Positions 54,404-64,000 of a DNA stretch of 64,000 nt are shown here, in pieces (the stretch's first letter is position 1; the number at the start of each line of letters is the position of its first letter). Under the pieces are notes generated by a model. The model had not been told where the DNA came from, made no database searches, and saw only the letters and a list, made by a program, of their open reading frames with translations. The DNA comes from Salipiger sp. IMCC34102 (GTDB lineage Bacteria; Pseudomonadota; Alphaproteobacteria; Rhodobacterales; Rhodobacteraceae). The stretch covers positions 1-64,000 of the forward strand of contig NZ_SELQ01000002.1 in NCBI RefSeq assembly GCF_004145405.1, given 5' to 3'. The translations under genes and the position numbers were made by a program.

Positions 54404-55507
54404 ATGGCCGACCAAGACATCCTCTTCAGCCCCGTCGAGATTGGCGCGCTGACGCTGCCCAACCGCGTGCTGATGGCGCCGCTGACGCGCAACCGTGCGC
54501 GCGCCGACGGCGTGCCCGCCGACATGGCGATCGAATACTACCGCCAGCGCGCCAGCGCAGGGCTGATCATGACCGAGGCCACCCAGATCTCCGAGATGGG
54601 CAAGGGGTACATCGACACCCCCGGCATCCATACCGAAGAACAGGCGATGAAGTGGCGCGAGATCACCGACGCCGTCCACGCCGAAGGCGGCCGCATCCTG
54701 ATCCAGTTGTGGCACGTGGGCCGCATCAGCCATACCTCCGTCCTGCCGGAGGGACGCCAGCCCGTCTCCTCGACCGACAAGGCCGCCGAGACCCAGACCT
54801 TCACCCGCAACGGGTTCGAGGATTGCTCCAAGCCTGTGGCGCTCGACGAGGCCGGGATCCGCGAGACGATCGATGATTTCCGCGAGGCCGCGCGCCTGGC
54901 CAAGCTTGCGGGGTTCGACGCGATCGAAGTGCATGCCGCCAACGGTTACCTGATCGAACAGTTCCTGATGGACGGTGCCAACGACCGCACCGACGGCTAC
55001 GGCGGCAGCGTCGAGAACCGCATGCGTTTCCTCGAAGAGGCGCTGGATGCGGTGGCCGAACATTGGCCCGCCGACCGGACCGGCGTGCGCCTGTCGCCAC
55101 TGGGCCAGGCCAACGCGATCTCGGACAGCGATCCGGTCGAGCACTACAAGACGATCTACAAGATGCTGAGCGATCGCAAACTGGCCTACCTGCACGTGCT
55201 GGAAAGCTTCCCCGGGTCCGACAACGAGGAAGGGCGCGACAAGATCGAGACGCTGCGCAAACACTACGACGGCTTCTACATCGCCAACGGCGGCTACGAT
55301 GCCGCCCGCGCCCGCGAAGTGATCGAGACGGGCCACGCCGACGCCGTGACCTTCGGCCGTCCGTTCATCGCGAACCCCGACCTGCCGCGCCGCATGAACC
55401 TCGACGCCGAGATGAACGAGCCCGATCAGGACACGTTCTACGGTGGCGACGAACACGGCTACACCGACTACCCGTTCCTGCCGGATGCGGGGGTCGCCGC
55501 CGAGTAA
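54404..55507 (+). CDS. Alkene reductase, old yellow enzyme family (NemA-like)
   Basis: An FMN-dependent ene-reductase of 367 residues that reduces activated C=C bonds, nitro compounds or electrophiles such as N-ethylmaleimide. Conserved parts are LFSPVEIGALTLPNRVLMAP, LTRNRA, the substrate-binding LWHVGRISH, GFDAIEVHAANGYLIEQFLM, RTDGYGGSVENRMRF and the C-terminal flavin-binding DAVTFGRPFIANPDLPRR. It is a cytosolic detoxification-type enzyme with broad substrates. No NemR-type regulator gene is next to it. A strong terminator follows. Confidence 0.9.
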   Translation: MADQDILFSPVEIGALTLPNRVLMAPLTRNRARADGVPADMAIEYYRQRASAGLIMTEATQISEMGKGYIDTPGIHTEEQAMKWREITDAVHAEGGRILIQLWHVGRISHTSVLPEGRQPVSSTDKAAETQTFTRNGFEDCSKPVALDEAGIRETIDDFREAARLAKLAGFDAIEVHAANGYLIEQFLMDGANDRTDGYGGSVENRMRFLEEALDAVAEHWPADRTGVRLSPLGQANAISDSDPVEHYKTIYKMLSDRKLAYLHVLESFPGSDNEEGRDKIETLRKHYDGFYIANGGYDAARAREVIETGHADAVTFGRPFIANPDLPRRMNLDAEMNEPDQDTFYGGDEHGYTDYPFLPDAGVAAE

Positions 55508-55527
55508 GCGAAACGGACGATGGATGG

Positions 55528-55557
55528 AAAGGCGCGCGGTTTGGTCCGCGCGCCTTT
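55528..55557. terminator. Bidirectional terminator between the alkene reductase and GNAT genes
   Basis: AAAGGCGCGCGG pairs with CCGCGCGCCTTT over 12 bases with a 6-base loop. On the plus strand it is followed by TCACG, and on the minus strand by CCATCC. The minus-strand GNAT stop codon lies immediately next to it. Confidence 0.7.
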
Positions 55558-56079
55558 TCACGTGGGCCGGTCCAGCGCGAAATAGGCGCTGTCGAACCAG
55601 ACGCCGCCGATCAGGTAGGTGTTCTTTGCCCGGTGGGTTTCGCGAAACCCGAACTTGCGCAACGTCGCCGCAGAGGCCGCGTTGCGCGGATCGATGTCCG
55701 CCATCAGACGCGGGTGACCGGTTCGCGCGAACACCGCTGGCAACACGACCGCCAGCGCCTCCGAGACGTAGCCTTTGCGGTGATGCGCGGGATCGAGCAT
55801 GAAGCCGATCTCATGGCCCGTGAACAACCCGACGTTGCCGATCCAGGCCCCGTCGAGCGTGATCTGGAAGTTGGTCTGCTGCTGCGCCCAATGGGCGATG
55901 CGACGATCCAGCAATTCTTTCGTCGTCGCCCTGTCGGGATGCGGCAGCGTTGCCCAGTAGCGCATGGCGTAAGGGTCGGAATAGACGCGGTGCATCGCGT
56001 CGAGGTCGTGCTCTTTCGGACCGCGCAGCACCAGCCGCGCGGTCCGAAGCGCGCCGTCAGCGCTTTTCGATGTCGACAT
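55558..56079 (-). CDS. GNAT family N-acetyltransferase
   Basis: A 173-residue acetyltransferase of the RimJ/RimL-like group (Acetyltransf_3). It opens with [20 protein letters not shown], has [20 protein letters not shown] as the acetyl-CoA-binding motif A (with R-G-Y-x-S-E-A) and ends with [20 protein letters not shown]. The substrate may be a ribosomal protein, another protein N-terminus or a small molecule. Its start overlaps the gltA end by 23 bases, so it is translated from the gltA message. Confidence 0.85.
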   Translation of the reverse strand: MSTSKSADGALRTARLVLRGPKEHDLDAMHRVYSDPYAMRYWATLPHPDRATTKELLDRRIAHWAQQQTNFQITLDGAWIGNVGLFTGHEIGFMLDPAHHRKGYVSEALAVVLPAVFARTGHPRLMADIDPRNAASAATLRKFGFRETHRAKNTYLIGGVWFDSAYFALDRPT

Positions 56080-57346
56080 AATCGCGCATGGTCGACCCTT
56101 GGTAGAGCTGCCGCGGCCGGCCGATCTTCAGCGCGGGATCGCTCAACTGCTCCTGCCATTGCGAAACCCAGCCGATGGTGCGGCTGACGGCGAAGATCGG
56201 CGTGAACATCGAGGTCGGGAAGCCCATCGCTTCGAGGATGATGCCCGAGTAGAAATCGACGTTCGGGAACAGCTTCTTCTCGGCGAAGTAGGGATCGTTC
56301 AGGGCCTGCTTTTCCAGCTCTTTGGCGACCTTGAGCGTCTCGTTGTTCTCGATGCCCAGAAGCTCCAACACTTCGTCGGCGCTTTCCTTCAGGACCGTCG
56401 CCCGGGGGTCGAAGTTCTTGTAGACGCGGTGCCCGAAGCCCATCAGGCGGAACGGATCGTCCTTGTCCTTGGCGCGGGCGATGTATTCGGGGATCCGGTC
56501 GACGGTCCCGATCTCGCGCAGCATCTCGAGGCAGGCCTGGTTGGCGCCACCGTGCGCCGGGCCCCAGAGGCAGGCGATGCCGGCGGCGATGCAGGCGAAG
56601 GGGTTGGCCCCCGAAGAGGACGCCAGCCGCACCGTCGAGGTCGAGGCGTTCTGTTCGTGATCGGCATGCAGGGTGAAGATCCGGTCCATCGCGCGGGCCA
56701 GCACGGGGTCGACGTGATAGGGTTCCGCCGGGACGCTGAAGCACATGTTCAGGAAGTTCGAGGCGTAGTCCAGATCGTTGCGCGGATAGACGAAGGGCTG
56801 GCCCACGTGGTACTTGTAGGCCATCGCCGCAATGGTCGGCATCTTGGCGATCAGCCGGAAGGCCGCGATCTCGCGCTCGCGGGGGTCGTTGATGTTGGTG
56901 CTGTCGTGGTAGAAGGCCGACATCGCGCCGACAACGCCCACCATGATCGACATCGGATGAGCGTCGCGGCGGAAGCCGCGGAAGAAGTTCATCATCTGCT
57001 CGTGCAGCATCGTGTGATGGGTGACGATGAATTCGAACTCCTCCAGTTGCTCGGCGTTCGGCAATTCGCCGTTCAGCAGCAGGTAGCAAACCTCCAGGTA
57101 GTGCGACTTGCTGGCCAGCTGGTCGATCGGGTAGCCGCGGTGCAGCAACTCGCCCTTGTCGCCGTCGATGAAGGTGATCTCGCTCGGGGTGGAGGCGGTG
57201 GAGGTGAAGCCCGGATCGTAGGTGAACACGCCCGCCTGGGAGTAGAGCTTGCGGATGTCGATGACGTCGGGACCGGCGGTAGGGGTGAAGATCGGCAGAT
57301 CGTAGTCTGTCCCGTCGATGGTCAACTTGGCGGTCTTGTCGGTCAT
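56057..57346 (-). CDS. gltA: Citrate synthase (type II)
   Basis: GltA condenses acetyl-CoA and oxaloacetate at the entry of the TCA cycle. The 429 residues are the long gram-negative (hexameric, NADH-sensitive) type. Conserved stretches are [60 protein letters not shown] with the catalytic His, [20 protein letters not shown] and [15 protein letters not shown] with the catalytic Asp. It follows gltX at 57 bases. A GGTCGCA-AG-TGCGACC inverted repeat (57368-57383) lies in that gap. Confidence 0.97.
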   Translation of the reverse strand: MTDKTAKLTIDGTDYDLPIFTPTAGPDVIDIRKLYSQAGVFTYDPGFTSTASTPSEITFIDGDKGELLHRGYPIDQLASKSHYLEVCYLLLNGELPNAEQLEEFEFIVTHHTMLHEQMMNFFRGFRRDAHPMSIMVGVVGAMSAFYHDSTNINDPREREIAAFRLIAKMPTIAAMAYKYHVGQPFVYPRNDLDYASNFLNMCFSVPAEPYHVDPVLARAMDRIFTLHADHEQNASTSTVRLASSSGANPFACIAAGIACLWGPAHGGANQACLEMLREIGTVDRIPEYIARAKDKDDPFRLMGFGHRVYKNFDPRATVLKESADEVLELLGIENNETLKVAKELEKQALNDPYFAEKKLFPNVDFYSGIILEAMGFPTSMFTPIFAVSRTIGWVSQWQEQLSDPALKIGRPRQLYQGSTMRDYVDIEKR

Positions 57347-57403
57347 GATCGTTTCCTGTCTTGTCCGGGTCGCAAGTGCGACCGCTTGGGGGTGCTTCGC
57401 CGC

Positions 57404-58819
57404 TTATCTAGCGGCGTCGTCGATCCGGGCGATACTTTCGTCGCGTCCGAGTACCAGCATCATGTCGAACACGCTGGGAGATACCGCGCGACCCGCGAGT
57501 GCTGCGCGCAGAGGTCCTGCGAGTTTGCCCAGCTTGGTCTCCCGTGCGGCCGCAAAATCGGCGACCGCCTGTTCGAGAGCGTCGCGTTCCCAACTAACAT
57601 TCTGCAGGTGCGGCGTCAATTCGACGAAATATTGCTGCGCCACAGCATCGATGGCCTTGGCCGACTTCTCGTCCGGGTGAATTGGGCGGTCGGTCAGTGC
57701 GAAATGGGCCTTGTCCAGAAGCTCCGGGAAGGTCTTGGAGCGTTCCTTGAGGCTCGGCATCGCGCTCAGCACCCGGTCGGCCTGCGCCTCCGTCAGGGGC
57801 AGGGCGCCGGTGGCCGCAAGGTAGTCCTGCGCTTCGGCCAGCAGCTCGGCGTCGTCGGTGGCGGCGATGTGTTGGCCGCAGATATGTTCCAGCTTCTTGA
57901 GGTCGAACCGGGCGGGCGACTTGCCGATGCCGTCCAGGTCGAACCATTCCTTGGCCTGGTCGTCGGTGAAGAACTCGTCGTCCCCGTGGCTCCAGCCCAG
58001 ACGAGCGAGGTAGTTGCGCATGCCGGCGGCCGGGTAGCCCATCTTGCGGTAGTCCGCCGCCGCGGTCGCGCCGTGGCGCTTCGACAGCTTCTTGCCGTCG
58101 GGTCCGAAGATCAGCGGGATATGTGCAAGCACCGGCGCGTCCCAGCCCATTGCCTGGTAGATCAGGTTCTGGCGGAACGCATTCGCCAAGTGGTCGTCGC
58201 CGCGGATCACGTGGGTGACGCCCATGTCGTGGTCGTCCACCACCACCGCCAGCATGTAGACCGGCGTCCCGTCCGAGCGCAGCAGGATCATGTCGTCGAG
58301 CTGGTCGTTCGACCAGGTAACGGCGCCCTGCACGGTGTCGGTCAGCGTCGTCTCGCCTTCGCGCGGGGCCTTGAGGCGCACGACGTAAGGCGCGTCCGGG
58401 TGCTGGTCCTCGGGCACGTCGCGCCAGGGCGAGCGGAACAGGGTCGAGCTGCGCTCCGCCCGGGCTCGTTCGCGGAAAGCCTCGATTTCTTCGGGCGTGC
58501 TGAAGCACTTGTAGGCCGTTCCGGCCTCCAGCATCCGCAAGGCGACCTCGCGGTGGCGCGCGGCATTCGCGGCCTGGCTCACGGGCTCTCCATCCCAGTC
58601 GAGGCCCAGCCACGTCAGCCCGTCGAGGATGACTTGCGTGTTTTCGGGGTTCGAGCGCGCGGTGTCGGTATCCTCGATCCGCAGCAGGAAGGTTCCGCCC
58701 TGGCCGCGGGCGTAAAGCCAGTTGAACAGCGCCGTGCGTGCGCCGCCGATATGCAGCGCACCGGTGGGCGAGGGCGCGAAGCGGGTCACGGGCGGCGTCG
58801 GGGTCGTGGTCTGGGTCAA
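57404..58819 (-). CDS. gltX: Glutamyl-tRNA synthetase
   Basis: GltX charges tRNA-Glu. I start it at the TTG at 58819, which gives [20 protein letters not shown] and a protein of 471 residues, a normal length. The longer frame to 58906 has no family sequence and crosses the divergent comEC start. The class I motifs are [20 protein letters not shown] (HIGH-like) and KKLSKRHGA (KMSKS-like). [20 protein letters not shown] and [18 protein letters not shown] are also present. Only one copy is visible here, but Rhodobacteraceae often carry a second GltX. It lies upstream of gltA on the same strand. Confidence 0.95.
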   Translation of the reverse strand: MTQTTTPTPPVTRFAPSPTGALHIGGARTALFNWLYARGQGGTFLLRIEDTDTARSNPENTQVILDGLTWLGLDWDGEPVSQAANAARHREVALRMLEAGTAYKCFSTPEEIEAFRERARAERSSTLFRSPWRDVPEDQHPDAPYVVRLKAPREGETTLTDTVQGAVTWSNDQLDDMILLRSDGTPVYMLAVVVDDHDMGVTHVIRGDDHLANAFRQNLIYQAMGWDAPVLAHIPLIFGPDGKKLSKRHGATAAADYRKMGYPAAGMRNYLARLGWSHGDDEFFTDDQAKEWFDLDGIGKSPARFDLKKLEHICGQHIAATDDAELLAEAQDYLAATGALPLTEAQADRVLSAMPSLKERSKTFPELLDKAHFALTDRPIHPDEKSAKAIDAVAQQYFVELTPHLQNVSWERDALEQAVADFAAARETKLGKLAGPLRAALAGRAVSPSVFDMMLVLGRDESIARIDDAAR

Positions 58820-58876
58820 GAGATTAACCTGTTGTTTACGATTGCGGCCAATGCTCAACCGCGTCCCTGCCGGGAT

Positions 58877-61036
58877 ATGTCGGTGAAAGGTCAAGGACAA
58901 GTGCAAGAGGCGTTGCTGTCCCAGCGCGGCCGGCTGGTCCTGTGGCTGCCGGTGTTCCTGGGACTCGGGATAGGCGGGTATTACGCCCTGTCGTGGGAGC
59001 CGGGCCGCGCGACCTGGGCTGCCCTGGGGCTCTGCGCGCCGTCACTGATCCTGCTCTCGCGCGCCATGCGGGAGGCCTGGCGCCCGCTCGTCTGGGCGCT
59101 GGCGGTCTGTGCGTGCGGGGCCGGGCTGGCCAAGCTGGAAGTCTGGCGGGTCGAAGCCCCGGTTCTGGGATTTCGCTACTACGGACCAATCGAAGGACGG
59201 GTGGTGGGGATCGACCGGTCCGCCTCCGACGCGGTGCGGCTGACGCTGGACCGGGTCCGGTTGGACCGCTTGGCGCCTGGCCGGACACCGGCGCGGGTTC
59301 GGGTCTCGCTGCACGGAGATCAGCCGCTGTCGCGCATCAAGCCGGCGGAGCGGCTGATCCTGACCGGACACCTGACCCCGCCTGCGGGGCCGGCAGAGCC
59401 CGGTGGGTTCGATTTCCGGCGTCATGCCTGGTTCGAGGGGATCGGGGCGGTGGGCTACACGCGCACGCCGGTCCTGCGGATCGCCCCCGCCGATCCGGGG
59501 CCCGGGCAATGGATCTTCGCCAGACGCATGGCGATCAGCGACGCCATCCGCGACCGCTTGCCCGGTGAGATCGGCGGGGTGGCGGCGGCCATTGTCACCG
59601 GTGATCGCTCCGGCATCGACCAGCCGACGTTGGAGGCGTTGCGGGCCTCGAACCTCGCGCATCTGCTGGCGATTTCGGGGCTGCACATGGGGCTGCTGAC
59701 CGCTTTCGTCTTCACCGGCGTGCGGATCGCGATCTGCGCCGTGCCGCCCGTGGCGCTCCGCCTGCCGGTCAAGAAGGTCGCGGCGGTGGCGGCGCTGATC
59801 GCGGGGGCGATCTACCTCGCGCTGTCGGGGGGCAGCGTGGCGACGCAGCGCGCCTTCATCATGGTATCGGTCATGTTGGTGGCCGTCTTGCTGGACCGCC
59901 GCGCGCTGACCTTGCGGGCCATAGCCCTGGCGGCGACCATCGTGCTCGTCTTGCGACCGCACGCCTTGCTCGGCCCGGGGTTCCAGATGTCCTTTGCGGC
60001 AACCACGGCGCTCGTGGTGATCTTCGGTCGGTTGCGCGGCGTCCGGGTCGGGCCGCGATGGATGGGGCCCGCGGTCTCTGTCTTCATCTCCTCGCTGGTG
60101 GCGGGCCTGGCCACGGCGCCATTCGCGGCGGCGCATTTCAACCAGATCTCGCACTACGGGCTGATCGCCAATCTCGCCAGCGTGCCCCTGATGGGGACAC
60201 TCGTCATGCCCGCCGCGGTGCTCGCGGCCTGCCTGGCGCCGGTCGGGCTGGAGGAGGTCGGATTGTGGATCATGGGGCAGGGGCTTGCGTGGATCCTGTT
60301 CGTCGCGCGCGGCGTCTCAAGCTGGGACGGCGCGCTCAGCTACGTGCCCACGCCGCAGACCGTCGTCCTGCCCGTGCTGACACTCGGGTTGCTGTGGTTA
60401 ATCCTCTGGGCGGGACGGGCGCGCTCGCTGGGTATTCCGGTCGCGGCGGTTGCCTTCGGGCTGTGGGCGATGACCGAACGGCCCGACGTCCTGATCGCCG
60501 ACACGGGCGGTCTGATCGGTGTTCTGACGCCGGAGGGGCGCGCCCTGTCGCGGGCGACCGGCAACGGCTTCGTCGCCCGCGTCTGGCTGGAGAATGACGG
60601 TTTGCCGGTTCCGCAGGCGCAAGCCGCGTCCCGTCCCGGGATCACCCAGATGGATCGCGGGGTACTTGCAACGCTGGGCGGCCAGCAGATCCGGCAGGTG
60701 CGCGGGAAGACGGCGCGTGACGTCCTGGGCGACTGCGGAGGCGCCACGATCTTGGTGCTGACCGTTCCGGACGAAGCTGAGCGTCCTTGCCTCGTTCTCG
60801 ATCAAACGCGGTTGCGCCAGACCGGCTCGGTCCGCCTTGATCTGGCCGACGACGGAAGTCTTCGCGTGCGGACGGCGAGCGAGGTGACGGGGACGCGCCC
60901 CTGGTCCGGTGGATCCGCAGTGTCAGGCGACAGGCTGCCGGCGTTGCCGCACGCGATACAGCCCTTCGACCGGCCCCAAACGAACACTCGGACGGCCAAT
61001 GTCGAAAAGCCGTCCGGGACGCAGAGCGTTCAGTAG
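58877..61036 (+). CDS. comEC: ComEC/Rec2 family DNA-uptake channel protein
   Basis: A 719-residue inner-membrane protein predicted to carry single-stranded DNA into the cytoplasm during natural transformation. The ComEC_N-terminal DUF4131 region and OB-like part come first, then the Competence domain with its conserved [20 protein letters not shown], followed by many membrane helices. The C-terminal metallo-beta-lactamase-like domain seen in many ComEC proteins is missing; only a short soluble tail follows, as in other alphaproteobacterial forms. The ATG at 58877 lies 57 bases from the divergent gltX start. Its 3' end overlaps lexA by 7 bases, tail to tail. Confidence 0.88.
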   Translation: MSVKGQGQVQEALLSQRGRLVLWLPVFLGLGIGGYYALSWEPGRATWAALGLCAPSLILLSRAMREAWRPLVWALAVCACGAGLAKLEVWRVEAPVLGFRYYGPIEGRVVGIDRSASDAVRLTLDRVRLDRLAPGRTPARVRVSLHGDQPLSRIKPAERLILTGHLTPPAGPAEPGGFDFRRHAWFEGIGAVGYTRTPVLRIAPADPGPGQWIFARRMAISDAIRDRLPGEIGGVAAAIVTGDRSGIDQPTLEALRASNLAHLLAISGLHMGLLTAFVFTGVRIAICAVPPVALRLPVKKVAAVAALIAGAIYLALSGGSVATQRAFIMVSVMLVAVLLDRRALTLRAIALAATIVLVLRPHALLGPGFQMSFAATTALVVIFGRLRGVRVGPRWMGPAVSVFISSLVAGLATAPFAAAHFNQISHYGLIANLASVPLMGTLVMPAAVLAACLAPVGLEEVGLWIMGQGLAWILFVARGVSSWDGALSYVPTPQTVVLPVLTLGLLWLILWAGRARSLGIPVAAVAFGLWAMTERPDVLIADTGGLIGVLTPEGRALSRATGNGFVARVWLENDGLPVPQAQAASRPGITQMDRGVLATLGGQQIRQVRGKTARDVLGDCGGATILVLTVPDEAERPCLVLDQTRLRQTGSVRLDLADDGSLRVRTASEVTGTRPWSGGSAVSGDRLPALPHAIQPFDRPQTNTRTANVEKPSGTQSVQ

Positions 61037-61716
61037 GTGCGGATCAATCCGACCAGCCGTCCCTGCACCTTGACCTGGTCGTCGCGGAACAACCGCGTCG
61101 GGTAGGCCGGGTTCGCGGCTTCGAGCGCGATCATGCCGTCGGACCGGCGGAACCGCTTGAGCGTGGCTTCCTGATCCTCGACCAGAGCGACCACGATATC
61201 GCCGTCGTCAGCGGCCCCGGACTCGCGGATCACGACCACGTCGCCATCGTTGATCCCGGCGTCGATCATCGAATCGCCCTTCACTTCCAACGCGTAATGC
61301 TCACCCTTGCCGAGCATGCCCTGCGGGACGGCAACGGAGTGCGACACTTCAGAGATGGCGGCGATCGGCACACCGGCGGCGATCCGGCCCATGACGTTGA
61401 GCTCCACCGCGGCCACGCTGACGGCCTGCGCCTGCGGCGGAATGCTGTCGGGACGGTCGCCGTCGATCACCCGCGGCGTGAAGCCCGGCTTGTCCTGCAT
61501 CGCCTCGGGAAGTTTCACGATCTCCAGCGCCCGCGCACGGTGAGCGAGACGTCGGATGAAGCCACGCTCCTCCAACGCCGTGATCAGGCGATGGATACCG
61601 GATTTGGACCGCAAATCCAGCGCTTCCTTCATCTCGTCGAATGACGGGGGCACGCCGTCGCGCTGGACGCGTTTATGAATGAAATTCAGCAGGTCGAGCT
61701 GTTTCTTGGTGAGCAT
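61030..61716 (-). CDS. lexA: SOS regulator LexA
   Basis: LexA represses SOS genes and cleaves itself when RecA filaments form. The 228 residues start with [20 protein letters not shown] and contain the winged HTH (residues 1-66: [20 protein letters not shown]), then the protease part. The cleavage site is the Ala-Gly in [14 protein letters not shown] (about residue 114), with the catalytic Ser in [13 protein letters not shown] (about 149) and Lys in [10 protein letters not shown] (about 187). Upstream frame codons are excluded because the promoter with its LexA box lies there. It has its own autoregulated promoter, downstream of moeA. Confidence 0.98.
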   Translation of the reverse strand: MLTKKQLDLLNFIHKRVQRDGVPPSFDEMKEALDLRSKSGIHRLITALEERGFIRRLAHRARALEIVKLPEAMQDKPGFTPRVIDGDRPDSIPPQAQAVSVAAVELNVMGRIAAGVPIAAISEVSHSVAVPQGMLGKGEHYALEVKGDSMIDAGINDGDVVVIRESGAADDGDIVVALVEDQEATLKRFRRSDGMIALEAANPAYPTRLFRDDQVKVQGRLVGLIRTY

Positions 61717-61750
61717 GGTAATGCCTTTCGGGACAATCCTGTTCACCGGC

Positions 61751-61779
61751 GTTCTAGGTTCGTTCCCGGTTTGTGTCAA
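61751..61779 (-). promoter_or_regulatory. lexA promoter overlapped by a LexA box
   Basis: On the minus strand TTGACA (61779-61774), a 17-base spacer and TAGAAC (61756-61751) form a strong promoter. The LexA box GAACGAACCTAGAAC (61765-61751), of the type GAAC-N7-GAAC, covers the -10 element and part of the spacer, so LexA binding would block initiation. The opposite strand reads GTTC-N7-GTTC. Confidence 0.9.
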
Positions 61780-61783
61780 CCCG

Positions 61784-62950
61784 TCACAGGTCTATCACCT
61801 CGATCGCCTCCCCCGCCTGCCGTGCGCGATCGCCCGGCGGTCGGACCGCGAGGGCGTTGGCTTGCGACAGGACCGATAGCAGCGCCGAGTCCTGGCGTTC
61901 GAATACGGTGACCCGGTCGCCCTCGACCTGCGCCCGCGCGTAATGTTCCCGTCCGCCGTTTGCGCCCACGGCGGCCGCGAGGGTGACTGGCCGTCGTGGC
62001 AGAGCTGCGGTTCCCAACCCCAGGAACGCCCGCAGCACCGGCCGCAGGAAGACATGACCGCAGACCATGGCCGAAACGGGGTTGCCAGGCAGACCGATCA
62101 TCGCGGCGCGGCCCAGGCGCCCGGCCATCAGCGGTTTGCCCGGCCGCATCGCGACCTTGTAGAAGACGCGCTCCATCCCGGCGGTTTGGGCCGCCTGCGC
62201 CACGAGGTCGTGATCCCCCACCGACGCCCCGCCGATCGTGACGATCAGGTCCGCGTCGCGTGCAAGGTCGAGGCACAGGGCCAGGCTTTCGACCCGGTCG
62301 CGCGCGATGGGAAGCATCCGCACCTCGGCCCCCTGGGCCCGCAGGAGCGCGTCGAGCCCGTAGGAGTTGCTCGCGATGATCTGGTCGGGACCGGGATCCT
62401 CGCCGGGCTGCACCAGCTCGTCACCGGTGGCGATGAGGGCCACGACGGGACGGCGCACGACCGGCACGCGGGCCACGTTCATCGCCGCCAGAAGGGCAAT
62501 GTCGGAGGGGGTGAGCTGGCGGGGGCCGGACAGCGTGTCGCCTGCGCGAAAATCGGTTCCTGCGGGGCGGATGTAGGGGCCGGGATCGAGATCGTCATGC
62601 AGGGTGATCGTATCGCCAGCGCGCGTCGTGTCCTCCTGGATCACGACCCGGTCGCAGCCTTCCGGAACGGGCGCGCCGGTGAAGATCCGCACGGCCTCCC
62701 CCGCGGCGACGGGCCCGGTGAAGCGGTGGCCCGCGGCGGATTCCCCGATCACGCGAAAGCGGGCCCGGGGCCGCGCGCCTGTCAGCGCGTAGCCATCCAT
62801 CGCAGACGCCGGAAAGGGCGGCTGCGTGCGCGCGGCGGCGACGTCGCGGCTGAGCACCCGGCCCGCGGCCTCGCGCAAGGGCACGTCCTCGGACCCAAGC
62901 GGCGTCACCAGCGCGAAGAGCGCGTCCAGCGCCTGCGCGACAGGGATCAT
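61784..62950 (-). CDS. moeA: Molybdopterin molybdotransferase MoeA
   Basis: MoeA inserts molybdate into adenylylated molybdopterin to make active molybdenum cofactor. It has 388 residues in the typical domain order. Conserved parts are [16 protein letters not shown] near the N-terminus, [40 protein letters not shown], and [16 protein letters not shown] with [20 protein letters not shown] in the MPT-binding core. The ATG overlaps the moaC stop by 4 bases. Confidence 0.95.
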   Translation of the reverse strand: MIPVAQALDALFALVTPLGSEDVPLREAAGRVLSRDVAAARTQPPFPASAMDGYALTGARPRARFRVIGESAAGHRFTGPVAAGEAVRIFTGAPVPEGCDRVVIQEDTTRAGDTITLHDDLDPGPYIRPAGTDFRAGDTLSGPRQLTPSDIALLAAMNVARVPVVRRPVVALIATGDELVQPGEDPGPDQIIASNSYGLDALLRAQGAEVRMLPIARDRVESLALCLDLARDADLIVTIGGASVGDHDLVAQAAQTAGMERVFYKVAMRPGKPLMAGRLGRAAMIGLPGNPVSAMVCGHVFLRPVLRAFLGLGTAALPRRPVTLAAAVGANGGREHYARAQVEGDRVTVFERQDSALLSVLSQANALAVRPPGDRARQAGEAIEVIDL

Positions 62951-63420
62951 TCGGTCTCGAACCGGCCGGACTTGCCGCCGTACTTCAGCGTGACGCGGAT
63001 GCCGTCGATGACCATGTCCTTCTGCACCGCCTTGAGCATGTCATGCACGGTAAGCGCCGCGACGGAGACCGCCGTCAACGCCTCCATCTCGACGCCGGTC
63101 TGGCCGGTGGTCTTGACGGTCGCCGCGATCCGCACGCCGGGCAGGGCGGGGTCCGGGGTCAGATCGACGGACACCTTGGTGATCGGCAGCGGGTGGCACA
63201 GCGGAATGAGGTCCGCGCAGCGCTTGGCGCCCATGATGCCCGCAAGCCTGGCGGTCCCCAGCACGTCGCCCTTCTTCGCGGTCCCTTCCATCACGAGGGT
63301 CAGCACGTCGGGCCGCATGGTGATCCGGCCTTCCGCCACCGCGATGCGGTCGGTCACCTGCTTGTCGGAGACGTCGACCATATGCGCGTGGCCCTGCGCG
63401 TCGAAATGCGACAGCGCCAC
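62947..63420 (-). CDS. moaC: Cyclic pyranopterin monophosphate synthase MoaC
   Basis: MoaC, with MoaA, converts GTP to cyclic pyranopterin monophosphate, the first step of molybdenum cofactor synthesis. The 157 residues contain [40 protein letters not shown] with [12 protein letters not shown], and [20 protein letters not shown] with [14 protein letters not shown] begin at the GTG at 63420 (MALSHFD), two bases after the trpC stop; the family normally starts just before SHFD. The frame further upstream is antisense to nothing real and overlaps trpC. Confidence 0.93.
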   Translation of the reverse strand: MALSHFDAQGHAHMVDVSDKQVTDRIAVAEGRITMRPDVLTLVMEGTAKKGDVLGTARLAGIMGAKRCADLIPLCHPLPITKVSVDLTPDPALPGVRIAATVKTTGQTGVEMEALTAVSVAALTVHDMLKAVQKDMVIDGIRVTLKYGGKSGRFETE

Positions 63421-63422
63421 CG

Positions 63423-64000
63423 CTAGAGGCCCGGCGTCGTCAGCGGGCTGGCGAGCAGCGCGCGGGTCGCGGCCTCGATGTCGGGCTGGCGCATCAGCGT
63501 CTCTCCGATCAGGAAGCTGCGCGCGCCCCAGCGGGCGAGGTCGGCCAGATCCTCCGGCGAGGCAAGCCCGCTTTCCGACACGATCGTGCGCCCGGCGGGC
63601 ACGTGCTTGGACAGCTTGCGCGTCACGTCGAGCGATGTCTCGAAGGTGCGCAAGTCGCGGTTGTTGATCCCCAGAAGCTTCGCGTCCATCCGGGCCGCGC
63701 GATCGAGTTCCTCGCGGTCGTGCACCTCGACCAGAACGTCCATGCCCCACTCGAGAGCCGTTGCTTCCAATTCGGCAGCCTGGGTGTCGTCGACGCTGGC
63801 CAGGATGATCAGGATGCAGTCGGCCCCCCAGGCGCGGGCCTCGATCACCTGGTAGGGGTCGTAGAGGAAATCCTTGCGCAGCACCGGCAGGTCGCAGGCC
63901 TCGCGGGCCTGACCCAGGAATTCCGGGGCGCCCTGGAACGACGGGGTGTCGGTCAGGACCGACAGGCAGGCCGCGCCACCGGCCTCGTAGGCGCGGGCGA
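63423..64000 (-). CDS. trpC: Indole-3-glycerol phosphate synthase, C-terminal part (cut by the window edge)
   Basis: TrpC closes the indole ring in tryptophan synthesis. The window holds the last 192 codons; the N-terminus lies beyond base 64000. Visible blocks of the TIM barrel are [92 protein letters not shown] and [20 protein letters not shown] with [10 protein letters not shown]. These are the substrate-site loops of the family. It reads directly into moaC, so tryptophan and molybdenum cofactor genes share a transcript. Confidence 0.96.
   Translation of the reverse strand, partial: ARAYEAGGAACLSVLTDTPSFQGAPEFLGQAREACDLPVLRKDFLYDPYQVIEARAWGADCILIILASVDDTQAAELEATALEWGMDVLVEVHDREELDRAARMDAKLLGINNRDLRTFETSLDVTRKLSKHVPAGRTIVSESGLASPEDLADLARWGARSFLIGETLMRQPDIEAATRALLASPLTTPGL

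Noticed and set aside
57368-57383. GGTCGCA-AG-TGCGACC repeat as a gltX terminator
   Set aside because: The loop is only two bases and there is no U tract, so it is more likely a chance or regulatory repeat in the short gltX-gltA gap.
56099-58876. Plus-strand open frame running through gltA and gltX into comEC, 1645 codons in total
   Set aside because: The first 926 codons are an antisense reading of gltA and gltX, which are clear genes. The ComEC protein starts at 58877.

Overview
This 64 kb window is a chromosomal segment of an alphaproteobacterium, most likely a member of the Rhodobacteraceae (Roseobacter group). Supporting points are the high G+C content, a C4-pathway hemA (5-aminolevulinate synthase), LexA operators of the alphaproteobacterial GTTC-N7-GTTC type at uvrA and lexA, a bactofilin/M23 peptidase pair, a purL-bolA-grxD operon and a trpC-moaC-moeA-lexA cluster next to comEC, gltX and gltA. 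Most genes are housekeeping genes. There is no prophage, CRISPR array, plasmid module or secondary-metabolite cluster. The only recognisable mobile DNA is the broken end of an IS3-family element at the left edge.

Layout. 1-900: IS3 remnant, then two identical tRNA-Asp genes. 950-6300: M20 peptidase, hemA, a RodZ-like membrane HTH protein and ispG. 6400-16400: mainly envelope genes (DsbA-like oxidoreductase, AmiC-type amidase, PBP1A, M23 peptidase and bactofilin), plus prfB, an MFS exporter and a BCP peroxiredoxin. 16400-24950: a large AsmA-like protein, queA, a secreted protein of unknown function, a second MFS protein, a DUF924 protein and lpdA. 25000-31900: uvrA, mmsA, a CBS-domain protein, coaD and small stress-type proteins. 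31990-41520: gap and tkt separated by a DUF808-DoxX-potassium-channel cassette, then a coiled-coil protein with zapA, and the purL-bolA-grxD operon. 41680-46330: a possible small RNA, a LysR regulator and a fused indolepyruvate ferredoxin oxidoreductase. 46390-53500: an acyltransferase, murI, argC, and a cytochrome c maturation locus (ccmE, ccmF, ccmH) holding an endolysin/holin/small-membrane-protein cassette. 53560-64000: enoyl-CoA hydratase, old yellow enzyme, GNAT, gltA, gltX, comEC, lexA, moeA, moaC and a partial trpC.

Several groups form functional units. bolA-grxD is an iron-sulfur/iron-signalling pair. M23 peptidase and bactofilin form a wall-shaping pair. ccmE/F/H deliver haem to apocytochromes. 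lexA and uvrA share an operator type and so belong to one SOS regulon. moaC and moeA belong to molybdenum cofactor synthesis. Many genes overlap by 4 bp (ATGA or TTGA type), and many gene tails overlap head-on, so the region is compact.

The most interesting items are the lysis-like cassette inside the ccm locus, which could be an unlinked lysis module of a gene transfer agent; a possible terminator-bounded small RNA with an anti-Shine-Dalgarno motif downstream of the LysR gene; a potassium channel ending in a zinc ribbon; an intrinsic terminator whose loop carries a run of 14 G; and a hairpin that interrupts the frameshift window of the IS3 transposase. All functional calls come from reading the sequence and from knowledge of the families. 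No database search was run.
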